This document shows positions 19,787 through 29,909 of a DNA stretch of 64,000 nt, piece by piece. Source of the stretch: an uncultured Bacilli bacterium (GTDB lineage: Bacteria; Bacillota_I; Bacilli_A; RFN20; CAG-631); NCBI GenBank assembly GCA_947627355.1, contig CANQVX010000001.1, positions 124,001 to 188,000 of the forward strand, given 5' to 3'. Numbering within the stretch: the first letter of the stretch is position 1; every line of letters begins with the position of its first letter. Below the pieces are notes generated by a model. The model was not told the DNA's origin and made no database searches. It was given only the letters and a program-made list of their open reading frames with translations. The position numbers were made by a program, and so were the translations under genes.

Positions 19787-21214
19787 ATGAACAAAAGATT
19801 ACCTTCAATTTTTATGGCCTTGTTTTTACTTACAACTCTTGCAAGTTGTAATGAAAGTAAAACCGAAAAAGGTCCTAAAGCTCAAACAGGCGATTTAATT
19901 TATGAAGAAAAAGTTGTTTTTGATACTTCTAATCCAACTAATATTTCAGTTAAATTAGAAGTTTATAAATCTAAAAAGATTTCATCTTTAAGTTGTGGTA
20001 GAGCCAAATCAAGTGCTGATACATTTACTTTTAGTAAGGGTATCTTAACTATTTCTAAAGATTTCTTTACAACTATTGGTAGTGGCGAAAAGACAATCCA
20101 AGTAGCATTTAGTGATAATACTAAGACTCAAATCGATGCTATTATTGCAACTAAAGTAATCACTACAGCTCAAGAATTCCAAGCAATCAACGATAACCTA
20201 AAAGGTATTTATGTTTTAGGTAATGATATTGATTTATCATCTATTCCTAACTTTGAACCTTTAGGAAAATATTATGAAGAAACTGATATCAGAAACGATT
20301 ACTTCCATGGCATTTTAGAAGGTAATGGTTATACCATTAAAAATGCTCAAGTTTATTATTGTAATTCAACTACATCTTCTGAAGATGTTTATAACCATAA
20401 TGGCTTATTTAAAGAAGAATGCCATAAAAATGGTGATAACATTGGCTTATTCCAAATTATTGGTAGCAGTGGTGTAGTTCGTAATGTTCGTTTCGATAAC
20501 ATCAAAGTTAGAGGTAGAACAATTGTTGGTGTCATCGCTGGAAACTGCAGTGGTGTCATTGAAAACTGTATCGTAACTGAAACATGTTCAGCTCAAATGG
20601 GTACACACTTCTATGATAACGATTGTAACATGGGTGGTGTTGTTGGTATCGTTGCTGGTAGTGGTAGTATAAATAACGTTGTATCTTTAACATCTGATTT
20701 ATTCATGCCTGATGAATTTATTGATTATTCTGCTGATTATATTGGTAAATCTGGTAATGGTTGGGATCATCCTGCAACTGCTCCAGATAATTCTGCTGCA
20801 TGGTGGAAATTTGCCGGTGTTGATAGAGATGTTCAAAACTATGGTGATGATGGTAGTGTATCTGCAACATCATCAAAAGAAACTGATAGCAATGGTAGTC
20901 AAACTAATGGTATCTATGCTTTTGCTGGAAAGACTTGGGGTACAATTTCTAATAGTTTAGCTATTAAATTTAACCAAACTCCATATAAAGGAACTCAAAG
21001 AGAAGTATACTTTACTCAAACTCATTTACCAGCTCTTAAAAAACCTAGTGGTGATGTAGCTTTAGGAACAGTTACAAATTGCTTTACTAAGACTGCTGAA
21101 GAATTAAAAGATGCTGCTACTTATGCATCATTTGATACAACAATTTGGAATGTCGGCAATAATGCCTATCCAACTTTAAAATTCCCATTAATTGCATCTT
21201 CAATTAAAGAATAA
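19787..21214 (+). CDS. Surface lipoprotein with beta-helix/GLUG-like repeats
   Basis: Lipobox TTLASC; LGNDIDLSSIPNFEPLG...FHGILEGNGYTIKNAQV, similar repeat style to the 13865..16396 product. Confidence 0.75.
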   Translation: MNKRLPSIFMALFLLTTLASCNESKTEKGPKAQTGDLIYEEKVVFDTSNPTNISVKLEVYKSKKISSLSCGRAKSSADTFTFSKGILTISKDFFTTIGSGEKTIQVAFSDNTKTQIDAIIATKVITTAQEFQAINDNLKGIYVLGNDIDLSSIPNFEPLGKYYEETDIRNDYFHGILEGNGYTIKNAQVYYCNSTTSSEDVYNHNGLFKEECHKNGDNIGLFQIIGSSGVVRNVRFDNIKVRGRTIVGVIAGNCSGVIENCIVTETCSAQMGTHFYDNDCNMGGVVGIVAGSGSINNVVSLTSDLFMPDEFIDYSADYIGKSGNGWDHPATAPDNSAAWWKFAGVDRDVQNYGDDGSVSATSSKETDSNGSQTNGIYAFAGKTWGTISNSLAIKFNQTPYKGTQREVYFTQTHLPALKKPSGDVALGTVTNCFTKTAEELKDAATYASFDTTIWNVGNNAYPTLKFPLIASSIKE

Positions 21215-21230
21215 TTGAGGTGTTTGAAAA

Positions 21231-24200
21231 ATGAGTAGTTATAATTTTCAAAACAATGAATTTGTGATAAAAGACTTTCAAAACGCTAAAACGTTTGCAA
21301 GTTTTTTACCAGCTATTGCGGGAATTGATGGTAAACCTTTATGGGCTTTCTATGCTAATGTTGGTCAATGCTTAGGTGGTTTTGGTGTTAATTCAAAAGA
21401 AACACCAATAACTCCTTTTGATAGTGCTAACCTAGCATATCAAAATATTCCAATTAAATCTTTTAGAAGTTTTATTAAAGTTAACAATAAGCTTTATACG
21501 CCTTTCTTTAAAAAATCAAAAACTCAAGAGATGCGTTTTACCAATACTTATTTAACTATCAAAGAAGATAACAACTTATTTTCTTATGAAATCAGTTATA
21601 CAACTGTGCCACATAAAAACTATGCTGGTCTAGTTCGTAAAGTAACAATTAAAAATCTATCGTCTAAAACAGAAACTTTTTCAATCCTTGATGGACTTCC
21701 AATCTTTTTTCCACATGGATTATCAAACTTCTGTTATAAAGAATTAGTTTCTTTAATGTCAGCTTATTGTGAAATCATAAATAGAAACAATAATGCCCCA
21801 TTTGTTAAGTTTAAAACTTCCACTGCTGATCAAAGTGAAGTTAGTAAAACTATCGATGGAAACGGCTTTATTAGTCTAGATAGTGATAACAATAAGTTAA
21901 CTCCAATTGTTGATTTAGAAATGGTTTTTTCTAATGATAAATCATTACTAGAACCAATAAGATTCAAAAATTTAAAAGACAATGAATTTTTAGATTATTA
22001 TCAACAAGAGGAAAATAAACTTCCGTGTGCTTTTAGTTATACTAAAAAAGAATTGAAACCTAATGAAAGTTATTCCTTTGTTAGTGTTTATGGCATGTTT
22101 GATAGTCTTGATATCTTTTTAGACGTAACTAGAAATACAACTTATGATGAATTAGTTTCATCATTTAAAGAAAACGAAGAATTATTAGATAAATTACTTA
22201 AACCTCTTGAAATTAAAACAGGTAATGCTTTATATGATTTATATGCTAAACAATGTTTTCTAGATAACAATCTTAGAGGCGGTTTTCCAATCCTTATCAA
22301 TAATAAAGATGTTTACTATGTCTTTTCAAGAAAACATGGGGATATGGAAAGAGACTATAACTCTTTTGAAATCCCATCTAAATATTATTCTTCGGGTTGT
22401 GGTAACTTCCGTGATGTAAACCAAAATAGAAGAAGTGATTTATATTTCTATCCATTTGTAAAAGAATATAACATTGATATCTTCTTTTCATTAATTGGTT
22501 TAGATGGTAAAAATCCATTAACCGTTAGACCACCAAAATTTGTTTTAAATAGTAATGTAAACATCAATGAAACATTAAAAAATGTCGATAGTAACGTTAA
22601 AAAACAAATAACAGCACTTCTTAAAAAAGGCTTTGAACCTAGTGAATTATATACCTTATTAAAAGATAACAAGGACTTAAATGATAAACAAGTAAATGAC
22701 TACTTCAATCAAATACTAAGCTATTGTAATCAAGAAATAAGGGCTGATTTTAGTGAAGGTTATTGGATTGATCATTGGACCTATAACATGGATTTACTTG
22801 AAAACTATTATGCAATTTATCCTGATAGAATCAATGATTTATTAAACAAAGAATATCCATTCTTTAATAGCCACGTTAAAATCAAACCTAGAAGTGCTAA
22901 ATATGTTAAAACATCAACTAATGTTATTAGACAATATAATTCCTTAGAGTTTCCTAAATCAAAAGTAGGAACAGATTGGTATAAAGATAGTAGCAATCAA
23001 ATACTAAGGTTACCATTGATTAGTAAAATCATTGGCCTAATTCTTGTAAACTTTGCAAGTCTTGATTCATTACAACTTGGTATTGAAATGGAATGTGATA
23101 AACCTGGTTGGAATGATGCTATGAATGGTCTTCCTGGTTTATTTGGTTCAGGAGTATCTGAAACCATTGAATTATATCGTCTTATCAAGTTTACATTACA
23201 ATTACTAAATAACTATGATAAAGATACAATCACATTATTTGCTGAACAAAACCAATTATTATCTAAAATAAGTAACACCTTATTTGCTAAAGAAAAGAAT
23301 CGCATTGATTCATTTACTTATTGGAATCGTATTACAACTGATAAAGAATTCTATCGTAAACAAGTTTATGATGGAATCAGTGGTTTAAAAGAAGAAATAC
23401 CAACTATTGAAATAAGATTATTATTAAGTAGATTCTTAAAACTATTAAAGAAATCACTTAAGAAATTAAAAGATTTAAGTATCGATGGTATTATTCCTAC
23501 TTATCTATATTATGAAATGACTGATTATGAAATCGATAATAAAGAAATAAGACCAAAAGAATTTAAATTAAAACAAGTACCAGCCTTTCTAGAAGCCTCA
23601 GCAAGATTATTAAAACTTGGCAAAGAGTTCTTTAATAAATCTGATTACAACGCTATCAAAAATAGCGATTTGTTCGACAAAAACTTAAAGTTTTATAAGA
23701 CTTGTGCTTCTTTAGATGATGCTAATTTTGAAATTGGTAGAGTTCATGCTTTTACTAAAGGATGGCTTGAAAGAGAATGTAATTTCTTACATATGACCTA
23801 TAAATATTTATTAGGTTTATTAACAGCTGGATATGATAAAGAATTCTATAAAGAAATAAAAACTAATCTACCATGCTTTATGAATCCTAAGATTTATGGT
23901 CGTAATCCACTAGAAAACAGTTCGTTTATTGTTCCTAGTTGTAATCCAGATATTAAATTACATGGTCAAGGTTTCTTTGCAAGACTAACCGGCGCTAATG
24001 CTGAATTCATGCAAATATTATGTTATCAATTTATTGGTAAACAACCATTTAGAATGGTTGATGGTAATCTAAGTTTTGTCTTAGAACCAACATTATCAAA
24101 AGAACTATTTGATAAAAATAAACAAGTAAGCTTTAGATTTTTAAATTCTGTTGATATTGTTTATCATAACGATGAAATGATTGATGTGTATTATCGTGAT

Positions 24201-24317
24201 GGTATCAAACTTAGTTATGAAATTAATAAGAAAAAATATGACATTATTCCTACTAATATCGTAAATGATATTAGAGATGGAAAAGTTAAAAGAATCGATG
24301 TGGTGGTAAGCAAATGA
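21231..24317 (+). CDS. GH161/GH94-type glycoside phosphorylase (candidate beta-1,3-glucan phosphorylase)
   Basis: 1028 aa cytoplasmic protein: GKPLWAFYANVGQCLGGFGVNSKETPI, YWIDHWTYNMDLLENYYAIYPD, CDKPGWNDAMNGLPGLFGSGVSETIEL (conserved catalytic Asp region of GH94-like phosphorylases). Size favours GH161. Confidence 0.72.
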   Translation: MSSYNFQNNEFVIKDFQNAKTFASFLPAIAGIDGKPLWAFYANVGQCLGGFGVNSKETPITPFDSANLAYQNIPIKSFRSFIKVNNKLYTPFFKKSKTQEMRFTNTYLTIKEDNNLFSYEISYTTVPHKNYAGLVRKVTIKNLSSKTETFSILDGLPIFFPHGLSNFCYKELVSLMSAYCEIINRNNNAPFVKFKTSTADQSEVSKTIDGNGFISLDSDNNKLTPIVDLEMVFSNDKSLLEPIRFKNLKDNEFLDYYQQEENKLPCAFSYTKKELKPNESYSFVSVYGMFDSLDIFLDVTRNTTYDELVSSFKENEELLDKLLKPLEIKTGNALYDLYAKQCFLDNNLRGGFPILINNKDVYYVFSRKHGDMERDYNSFEIPSKYYSSGCGNFRDVNQNRRSDLYFYPFVKEYNIDIFFSLIGLDGKNPLTVRPPKFVLNSNVNINETLKNVDSNVKKQITALLKKGFEPSELYTLLKDNKDLNDKQVNDYFNQILSYCNQEIRADFSEGYWIDHWTYNMDLLENYYAIYPDRINDLLNKEYPFFNSHVKIKPRSAKYVKTSTNVIRQYNSLEFPKSKVGTDWYKDSSNQILRLPLISKIIGLILVNFASLDSLQLGIEMECDKPGWNDAMNGLPGLFGSGVSETIELYRLIKFTLQLLNNYDKDTITLFAEQNQLLSKISNTLFAKEKNRIDSFTYWNRITTDKEFYRKQVYDGISGLKEEIPTIEIRLLLSRFLKLLKKSLKKLKDLSIDGIIPTYLYYEMTDYEIDNKEIRPKEFKLKQVPAFLEASARLLKLGKEFFNKSDYNAIKNSDLFDKNLKFYKTCASLDDANFEIGRVHAFTKGWLERECNFLHMTYKYLLGLLTAGYDKEFYKEIKTNLPCFMNPKIYGRNPLENSSFIVPSCNPDIKLHGQGFFARLTGANAEFMQILCYQFIGKQPFRMVDGNLSFVLEPTLSKELFDKNKQVSFRFLNSVDIVYHNDEMIDVYYRDGIKLSYEINKKKYDIIPTNIVNDIRDGKVKRIDVVVSK

Positions 24318-25195
24318 AAAAGGTTATTTATCTATTAAGCATTAGCTTACTACTCGTCGGTTGTAATGACTCAAAAAAAGATGACAAAAAGAATAGTAGT
24401 TTTCCAATTCCAGAAGGTTATGAAATAGTCTTTGAAGATAACTTTGATGGTGACAGTTTAAATGAAGAATACTGGAACTATATGTTAGGTGATGGTAGTG
24501 CTTATAATAACCCTGGTTGGGGTAATAATGAAGCCCAATATTATCAAAAAGAAAATGTTTCATTAGAAGATGGAAAACTAGTTATTCAAGCAAGAAAAGA
24601 GGCTGTTGGTGGCAAAGAATACACCTCAGCTAGAATTTCAACAGCAAATAAAGTACATACCAAATATGGAAGAATCGAAGCAATGATATCACTTCCAGCA
24701 ATTGAAGGTATGTGGCCTGCTTTTTGGATGTTACCAGAAAGCGATACACCATATGGTACTTGGGCAAGTTCAGGGGAAATTGATATCATGGAAGCCAGAG
24801 GAAGAGTCAAAGATATGACTAGTGGTGCTTTACATTATGGTGCGATAGGTAGTTCTACTTATCAAACTAGAAGCCATATCATAAGAGATAGTAATGATTC
24901 TATTGAAAATTATCATGTCTATGCTCTTGAATGGGAAGAACTTGTAATGCGTTGGTATGTTGATGATGAATTATTCTTCACCATGGATAATCATGAAACT
25001 GCAAGAGGTCAAAAGTGGTTTTCAATGGCTGATATGGATTCGTTAACAGCACCATTTGACTGGGATTTCCATATTTTACTTAACATGGCTGTTGGTGGTA
25101 ATTTTGATGGCGGAACTTTACCACCTAGTGATTTTACTAAAGCCGAAATGAAGGTTGAATACGTAAGAATTTATCATAAAATCGGGGAGGATTAA
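24314..25195 (+). CDS. GH16 lipoprotein (laminarinase-like)
   Basis: Lipobox [30 protein letters not shown] catalytic motif; ATGA overlap with upstream gene. Confidence 0.93.
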   Translation: MKKVIYLLSISLLLVGCNDSKKDDKKNSSFPIPEGYEIVFEDNFDGDSLNEEYWNYMLGDGSAYNNPGWGNNEAQYYQKENVSLEDGKLVIQARKEAVGGKEYTSARISTANKVHTKYGRIEAMISLPAIEGMWPAFWMLPESDTPYGTWASSGEIDIMEARGRVKDMTSGALHYGAIGSSTYQTRSHIIRDSNDSIENYHVYALEWEELVMRWYVDDELFFTMDNHETARGQKWFSMADMDSLTAPFDWDFHILLNMAVGGNFDGGTLPPSDFTKAEMKVEYVRIYHKIGED

Positions 25196-25196
25196 T

Positions 25197-26552
25197 ATGA
25201 AAGCAAAATTAACAAAAGAAGAAAAAATCTTAGAAAAAGAAAGAAGAAAAGAAGAAGCAAAACTTGAAAAACAAAAGCAAAAAGAAAGAGAAGAACATTA
25301 TAAAAACGTTGTAGCTTATGAAAAAGAACATAAAAAAGAAGAAAAAATAGCGCCAACTGATTCTTTTATTTCTTTACAACATTTGAATAAAATTTATTCA
25401 AACCATGTTCAAGCCGTTTATGATTTCAACCTAGAAATCAAAGAAAAGGAATTCATTGTCTTTGTTGGTCCATCAGGTTGTGGTAAATCAACAACACTTA
25501 GAATGATTGCTGGTCTTGAAGACATTACATCAGGTGATCTTTATATCGATGGTATGTATGCTAACGATAAAGAACCAAAAGATCGTGATGTAGCAATGGT
25601 ATTCCAAAGTTATGCTTTATATCCTCATATGACAGTTTATGATAATCTTGCTTTTGGTCTTGAAGTAAGACATGTACCAAAGGCTGAAATTCAACAAAGA
25701 ATTCAAAAAGCTTCAAAAATCTTACAAATTGAAGAATACTTAGATCGTAAGCCTAAAGCTTTATCAGGGGGCCAATGTCAAAGAGTTGCTTTAGGTAGAG
25801 CAATTGTAAGAAACGCCAAAGTCTTTTTAATGGATGAACCATTAAGTAACCTAGATGCTAAATTAAGAGTTCAAATGAGATCTGAAATTGTAAATCTTCA
25901 CAATGAACTTGGTGCAACCACTATTTATGTAACACATGACCAAACTGAAGCTATGACTATGGCTACAAGAATTGTTGTTATGAAAAAAGGTTACATTCAA
26001 CAAATTGGCACACCAAAAGAAATATATAACCATCCTAGTAATGTCTTTGTAGCAACGTTTATTGGAAGTCCTGCTATGAACATTATGAAAGTTACTTATT
26101 CTAAAGGTTTTCTATTATTTGCTGAAGGCTTTAAATTAGAATTGCCAACTAAGATAATTAAAGCTCATGACACTTACTATCGTAAGAAATACAATGCTTT
26201 AAAGAAATTAGAAAATAAGACTGATAAGCAAGTCGAATTAATGGAACAATATCATAAATGCTTGATTAATGATCACGATGTATTGTTTGGTATTAGACCT
26301 GAAAATATTGTTCGTGGAAATGAAGCAAATTATTTAAAAAATAAGAGTGATATTGCTAATGCTCAAATCAAAGTTGCTGAATTACTTGGTAATGAATATT
26401 ACTTACATCTAATCTTTGAAGGAAAAGAAATAATTGCTAAAGTTCATGCTGATAAAGATGCTAATAATAAACAAGCAATTAAGATTGCCTTTGATATGAA
26501 TAAGCTTCACCTATTTGATGCTTATGATGAAGATGGAAACATTATTTACTAG
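25197..26552 (+). CDS. MsmK/UgpC-type sugar ABC transporter ATPase with ~55-aa charged N-terminal extension
   Basis: [64 protein letters not shown]. Confidence 0.92.
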   Translation: MKAKLTKEEKILEKERRKEEAKLEKQKQKEREEHYKNVVAYEKEHKKEEKIAPTDSFISLQHLNKIYSNHVQAVYDFNLEIKEKEFIVFVGPSGCGKSTTLRMIAGLEDITSGDLYIDGMYANDKEPKDRDVAMVFQSYALYPHMTVYDNLAFGLEVRHVPKAEIQQRIQKASKILQIEEYLDRKPKALSGGQCQRVALGRAIVRNAKVFLMDEPLSNLDAKLRVQMRSEIVNLHNELGATTIYVTHDQTEAMTMATRIVVMKKGYIQQIGTPKEIYNHPSNVFVATFIGSPAMNIMKVTYSKGFLLFAEGFKLELPTKIIKAHDTYYRKKYNALKKLENKTDKQVELMEQYHKCLINDHDVLFGIRPENIVRGNEANYLKNKSDIANAQIKVAELLGNEYYLHLIFEGKEIIAKVHADKDANNKQAIKIAFDMNKLHLFDAYDEDGNIIY

Positions 26553-26561
26553 GAGTTTATA

Positions 26562-27506
26562 ATGAAAAATAAATGTCTGTTTGTTTTACTTGTATTATTT
26601 ACTCTATCAAGTTGTAATAAATCTAATAATGTTTCAAGTAGTTCAAGTGATGATATAACAACTTCTAATACTTCTAGTAGTTCAAATTTGTCGAGTGAAT
26701 CAAGTGTTTCTAGTGAATCTATCATTTCTAGTGAGTCTAGTGAATCTGGTAGTTCTAGTGAATCTAGTAGTAGCATTGATGTACCTCAAACATCACATGA
26801 TAGACAATTAGTATGGCACGATGAATTTAGTGGTGATAGTCTTGACGAAACTAAATGGTCATACGAGATTGGTACAGGTGATTGGGGTTGGGGTAATAAT
26901 GAACAACAATATTATCGCAAAGAAAATGTTCGAGTTAGTGATGGAACATTAAAAATCGATGCTAAAAAAGAATCATATCAAAATAGCAATTATACTTCGG
27001 CAAGAATAATCACTAAAGATAAATTTGAATTTCATTATGGTTATGTTGAAGCAAGACTAAAATTACCATCAATATCTGGTATATGGCCAGCCTTTTGGAT
27101 GTTAGGTGCTAATATAAGTGAAGTTAGTTGGCCAACCTGTGGTGAAATAGATATCATGGAAGCTATAAATACTGAAAACAAAGTATATTCCACAATTCAT
27201 TGGCAAAGCAATGAAGGCCAAGCATTCTATCCAGGAACTAATGAAAGTTACTTTATCTTAAATGATAGACAAGAATATCACACCTATGGAATGTTATGGA
27301 CTAATGAAAAATTGGAGTTTTATGTAGATAAAACCCTTTCTGTATCTGCTAAAATAATGACTAATAATAATACTGATCCAATTTTTACAAGAGATTTCTA
27401 TTTCTTATTTAATGTTGCTGTTGGTGGTAATTGGCCAGGATTTAACATTGATCCTAATTTTACAACTCAAACTATGGAAGTTGATTATTTAAGAGTATAT
27501 CAATAA
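26562..27506 (+). CDS. GH16 lipoprotein with Ser/Glu-rich linker (laminarinase-like)
   Basis: Lipobox [30 protein letters not shown]. Confidence 0.93.
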   Translation: MKNKCLFVLLVLFTLSSCNKSNNVSSSSSDDITTSNTSSSSNLSSESSVSSESIISSESSESGSSSESSSSIDVPQTSHDRQLVWHDEFSGDSLDETKWSYEIGTGDWGWGNNEQQYYRKENVRVSDGTLKIDAKKESYQNSNYTSARIITKDKFEFHYGYVEARLKLPSISGIWPAFWMLGANISEVSWPTCGEIDIMEAINTENKVYSTIHWQSNEGQAFYPGTNESYFILNDRQEYHTYGMLWTNEKLEFYVDKTLSVSAKIMTNNNTDPIFTRDFYFLFNVAVGGNWPGFNIDPNFTTQTMEVDYLRVYQ

Positions 27507-27513
27507 TAATAAC

Positions 27514-27556
27514 AAAGAAAATGCTAAAAGTATCGTTTTGACCGGCATTTTCTTTT
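27514..27556. terminator. Terminator hairpin at 3' end of the glucan locus
   Basis: AAAGAAAATGC / GCATTTTCTTT, 11-bp stem. Confidence 0.7.
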
Positions 27557-27566
27557 ATTTTTAGAA

Positions 27567-27593
27567 AAAAGGCGCCATTTTTTGACGCCTTTT
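27567..27593. terminator. Second bidirectional terminator between convergent genes
   Basis: AAAAGGCG ... CGCCTTTT. Confidence 0.7.
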
Positions 27594-27610
27594 AATATAA
27601 ACACTTGATT

Positions 27611-29002
27611 TTATCGAGAAAAATTAACTTCAGTTAATAACTTTTGAACTGCTACAACATAGATTTCAAGCAAGATATCTAAAACTTCAAGTTTAAGTCT
27701 TTCATTAGCGCTATGAATGTTTTCTTCAGGTGAGAAAGGAAGACTTGCTCCAAAGCCAACACAATTATTGAAATGTCTAGCATAAGTTCCACCAGCAATA
27801 CACATAGGCTTAGATTCATAATCTTTTGTTACTTCTTGATATGATTTTAGCATCGCTTGAATCATAGGGCCATCTTTATCCATTAGAAATCCTTTCGAAT
27901 CATATTCTAATGATACTTTTACATTTTCATCTTTTAATGTTTCAATCATAGCTTTAACAACCTTGTTAGAATCAGTATTAAATGGTAAACGACAATTGAT
28001 TCCAACAAAACTATTGTTGTTTTCGTATTTAACGATACCTACATTAACAGCAATATCACCATATTCATCACTAGCATAACAATTTAATGATTTACCATTA
28101 TATTCTAAGCCAATATATTTAGCATACCAATTAACAAAACTATTATTAACTTTTAATTTGTTTAAAGCATAGATGCCATATGAAGCAGCATTGATACCTA
28201 GCATTGGAAGAGAACCATGAGCAGCCTTTCCAATAACTGTGATATTAATGAAATTGTCGGTAGATTCAATGATATTTTCAATTTTAAGTTCATTGAAGAT
28301 GCCTTTTAACTCTTTTATTGTTTTGTTAGGATTATCTTTAACTTTTATAACAAATTTAGCCTTACTAATAACAGCATTGAAAGCTTCACCAGCATCTATT
28401 GATATAAGTTCAATATCACCATTATTTGTTTCATTTCCTTTGATAGTGATGTTATTGATAGTCTTTTCACCATAGATAACAGGAAAATCAGCATCAGGTG
28501 TAAAACCATAAGTTATTTGACCTTCTTTTTTTAGATAATGTTCAACACATAAAGAACCTGTTTCTTCATTACAACCGAAGATAATACGAACTCTTTTATT
28601 AAATGTGAAATTAGCATCCATTAAGGCTTTAATGGTATAGATTGCAACAATTGCTGGTCCTTTATCATCCCATGTTCCTCTACCATACATAACATTATCA
28701 ACGATACGAGCATCATAAGGAGGATAATCCCAACCTTCACCTTCAGGAACTACATCTAAATGGCAAACAATAGCAAAGATTTCTTTGCCACTTCCAACTT
28801 CAGCATAGCCACAATAACCATCTAGATTTTTAGTTTTAAATCCAAGACGATCACATAAACTTAACACATGTTCTAAACATTTTTTATTACCAAGTCCAAA
28901 TGGACCATTTTCAACAGGTGTATCTAACACTGTTTTAATTTGAATTATGTTTTGTAATTCTTTTACCATTTCATCATGGTATTTTTGATAATTAATTTTC
29001 AT
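27611..29002 (-). CDS. M20 family dipeptidase (PepV/Sapep-like)
   Basis: IFAIVCHLDVVPEGEGWDYPPYDARIVDNVMYGRGTWDDKGP, FGCNEETGS. Confidence 0.9.
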   Translation of the reverse strand: MKINYQKYHDEMVKELQNIIQIKTVLDTPVENGPFGLGNKKCLEHVLSLCDRLGFKTKNLDGYCGYAEVGSGKEIFAIVCHLDVVPEGEGWDYPPYDARIVDNVMYGRGTWDDKGPAIVAIYTIKALMDANFTFNKRVRIIFGCNEETGSLCVEHYLKKEGQITYGFTPDADFPVIYGEKTINNITIKGNETNNGDIELISIDAGEAFNAVISKAKFVIKVKDNPNKTIKELKGIFNELKIENIIESTDNFINITVIGKAAHGSLPMLGINAASYGIYALNKLKVNNSFVNWYAKYIGLEYNGKSLNCYASDEYGDIAVNVGIVKYENNNSFVGINCRLPFNTDSNKVVKAMIETLKDENVKVSLEYDSKGFLMDKDGPMIQAMLKSYQEVTKDYESKPMCIAGGTYARHFNNCVGFGASLPFSPEENIHSANERLKLEVLDILLEIYVVAVQKLLTEVNFSR

Positions 29003-29016
29003 ACTAATCTCCTTTT

Positions 29017-29889
29017 TTAACGGAATGATTCTCCGTCATAAGTATAATAATTTCCATTACCATCTGAATATAAATCACCATCTACTTGATATAATGTTCC
29101 ACCATCACTGGTTTGAACAAACCTTCCAGTATCAATAGTAAAGAAACCTTTAATTGCCCACAAAGTAGTACCAACAATAATAACAGCAACAACAGTAAAG
29201 AAGATATAACTAATAAGTACTGGAGTAAAACCAATTAACAATATGAATGCTAATACATTAACAGTTTCATAAAAAGAAGACTTAAACTTCTTTAATCTAT
29301 ATGTTGCCATGATCATTAGAATTTGAGCAATGATAGGCATTGCTACAAAGACATAAGCACGAGCAAATATTAATAAAAATGAAAAAATAACAGTCGGTAA
29401 AGGAATAAAGCCAAGTAATCTATAAACAGTTGGCATATTAGCATAAGTATCATTTGCAACTATTTCTGATTGGCCTCGGCAGAAATAAAACATTAAAACA
29501 TCTGATGCTATAGCTACAACATAGAAAAGAATATAGAACAAGACACTTAGTTTTCTTCTGTCATATCGTAATAGAGTGCCTAGCAATAAAAAGCCGATAG
29601 AAATAACGCCAAAATAACCAAAGCATAACCATTTGCCATAAACACCATCAAGATTTTTAGAAAATTGAGGATCTATTACTCTAGCTGCTTTAGTTAGCCA
29701 ACCACCAAACTTAACTTGTAGTTCTGGTTTAAAGCAAGTTATCAGTGCACTGATAAAAAAGCCTAACATTATTGCACCAATTAAACATAGTAAAATAATT
29801 CGTCCAACTGATAAATGAGATGGCTTTTTTACTTTAACTGTAACTACTCCTTCAATTGCTGGTGATTTGTTTTTTTCTTGTTTTTTCAT
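29017..29889 (-). CDS. Polytopic membrane protein of unknown function
   Basis: 290 aa with several TM segments; C-terminal soluble YQVDGDLYSDGNGNYYTYDGESFR tail. Confidence 0.6.
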   Translation of the reverse strand: MKKQEKNKSPAIEGVVTVKVKKPSHLSVGRIILLCLIGAIMLGFFISALITCFKPELQVKFGGWLTKAARVIDPQFSKNLDGVYGKWLCFGYFGVISIGFLLLGTLLRYDRRKLSVLFYILFYVVAIASDVLMFYFCRGQSEIVANDTYANMPTVYRLLGFIPLPTVIFSFLLIFARAYVFVAMPIIAQILMIMATYRLKKFKSSFYETVNVLAFILLIGFTPVLISYIFFTVVAVIIVGTTLWAIKGFFTIDTGRFVQTSDGGTLYQVDGDLYSDGNGNYYTYDGESFR

Positions 29890-29909
29890 AATAAATTACC
29901 CCCTTTTAT

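Noticed and set aside
26640-26780. Short repeats as a CRISPR-like array
   Set aside because: 9-bp in-frame codon repeats in a Ser/Glu linker; no spacers of uniform length. No CRISPR array or cas genes seen in the window.
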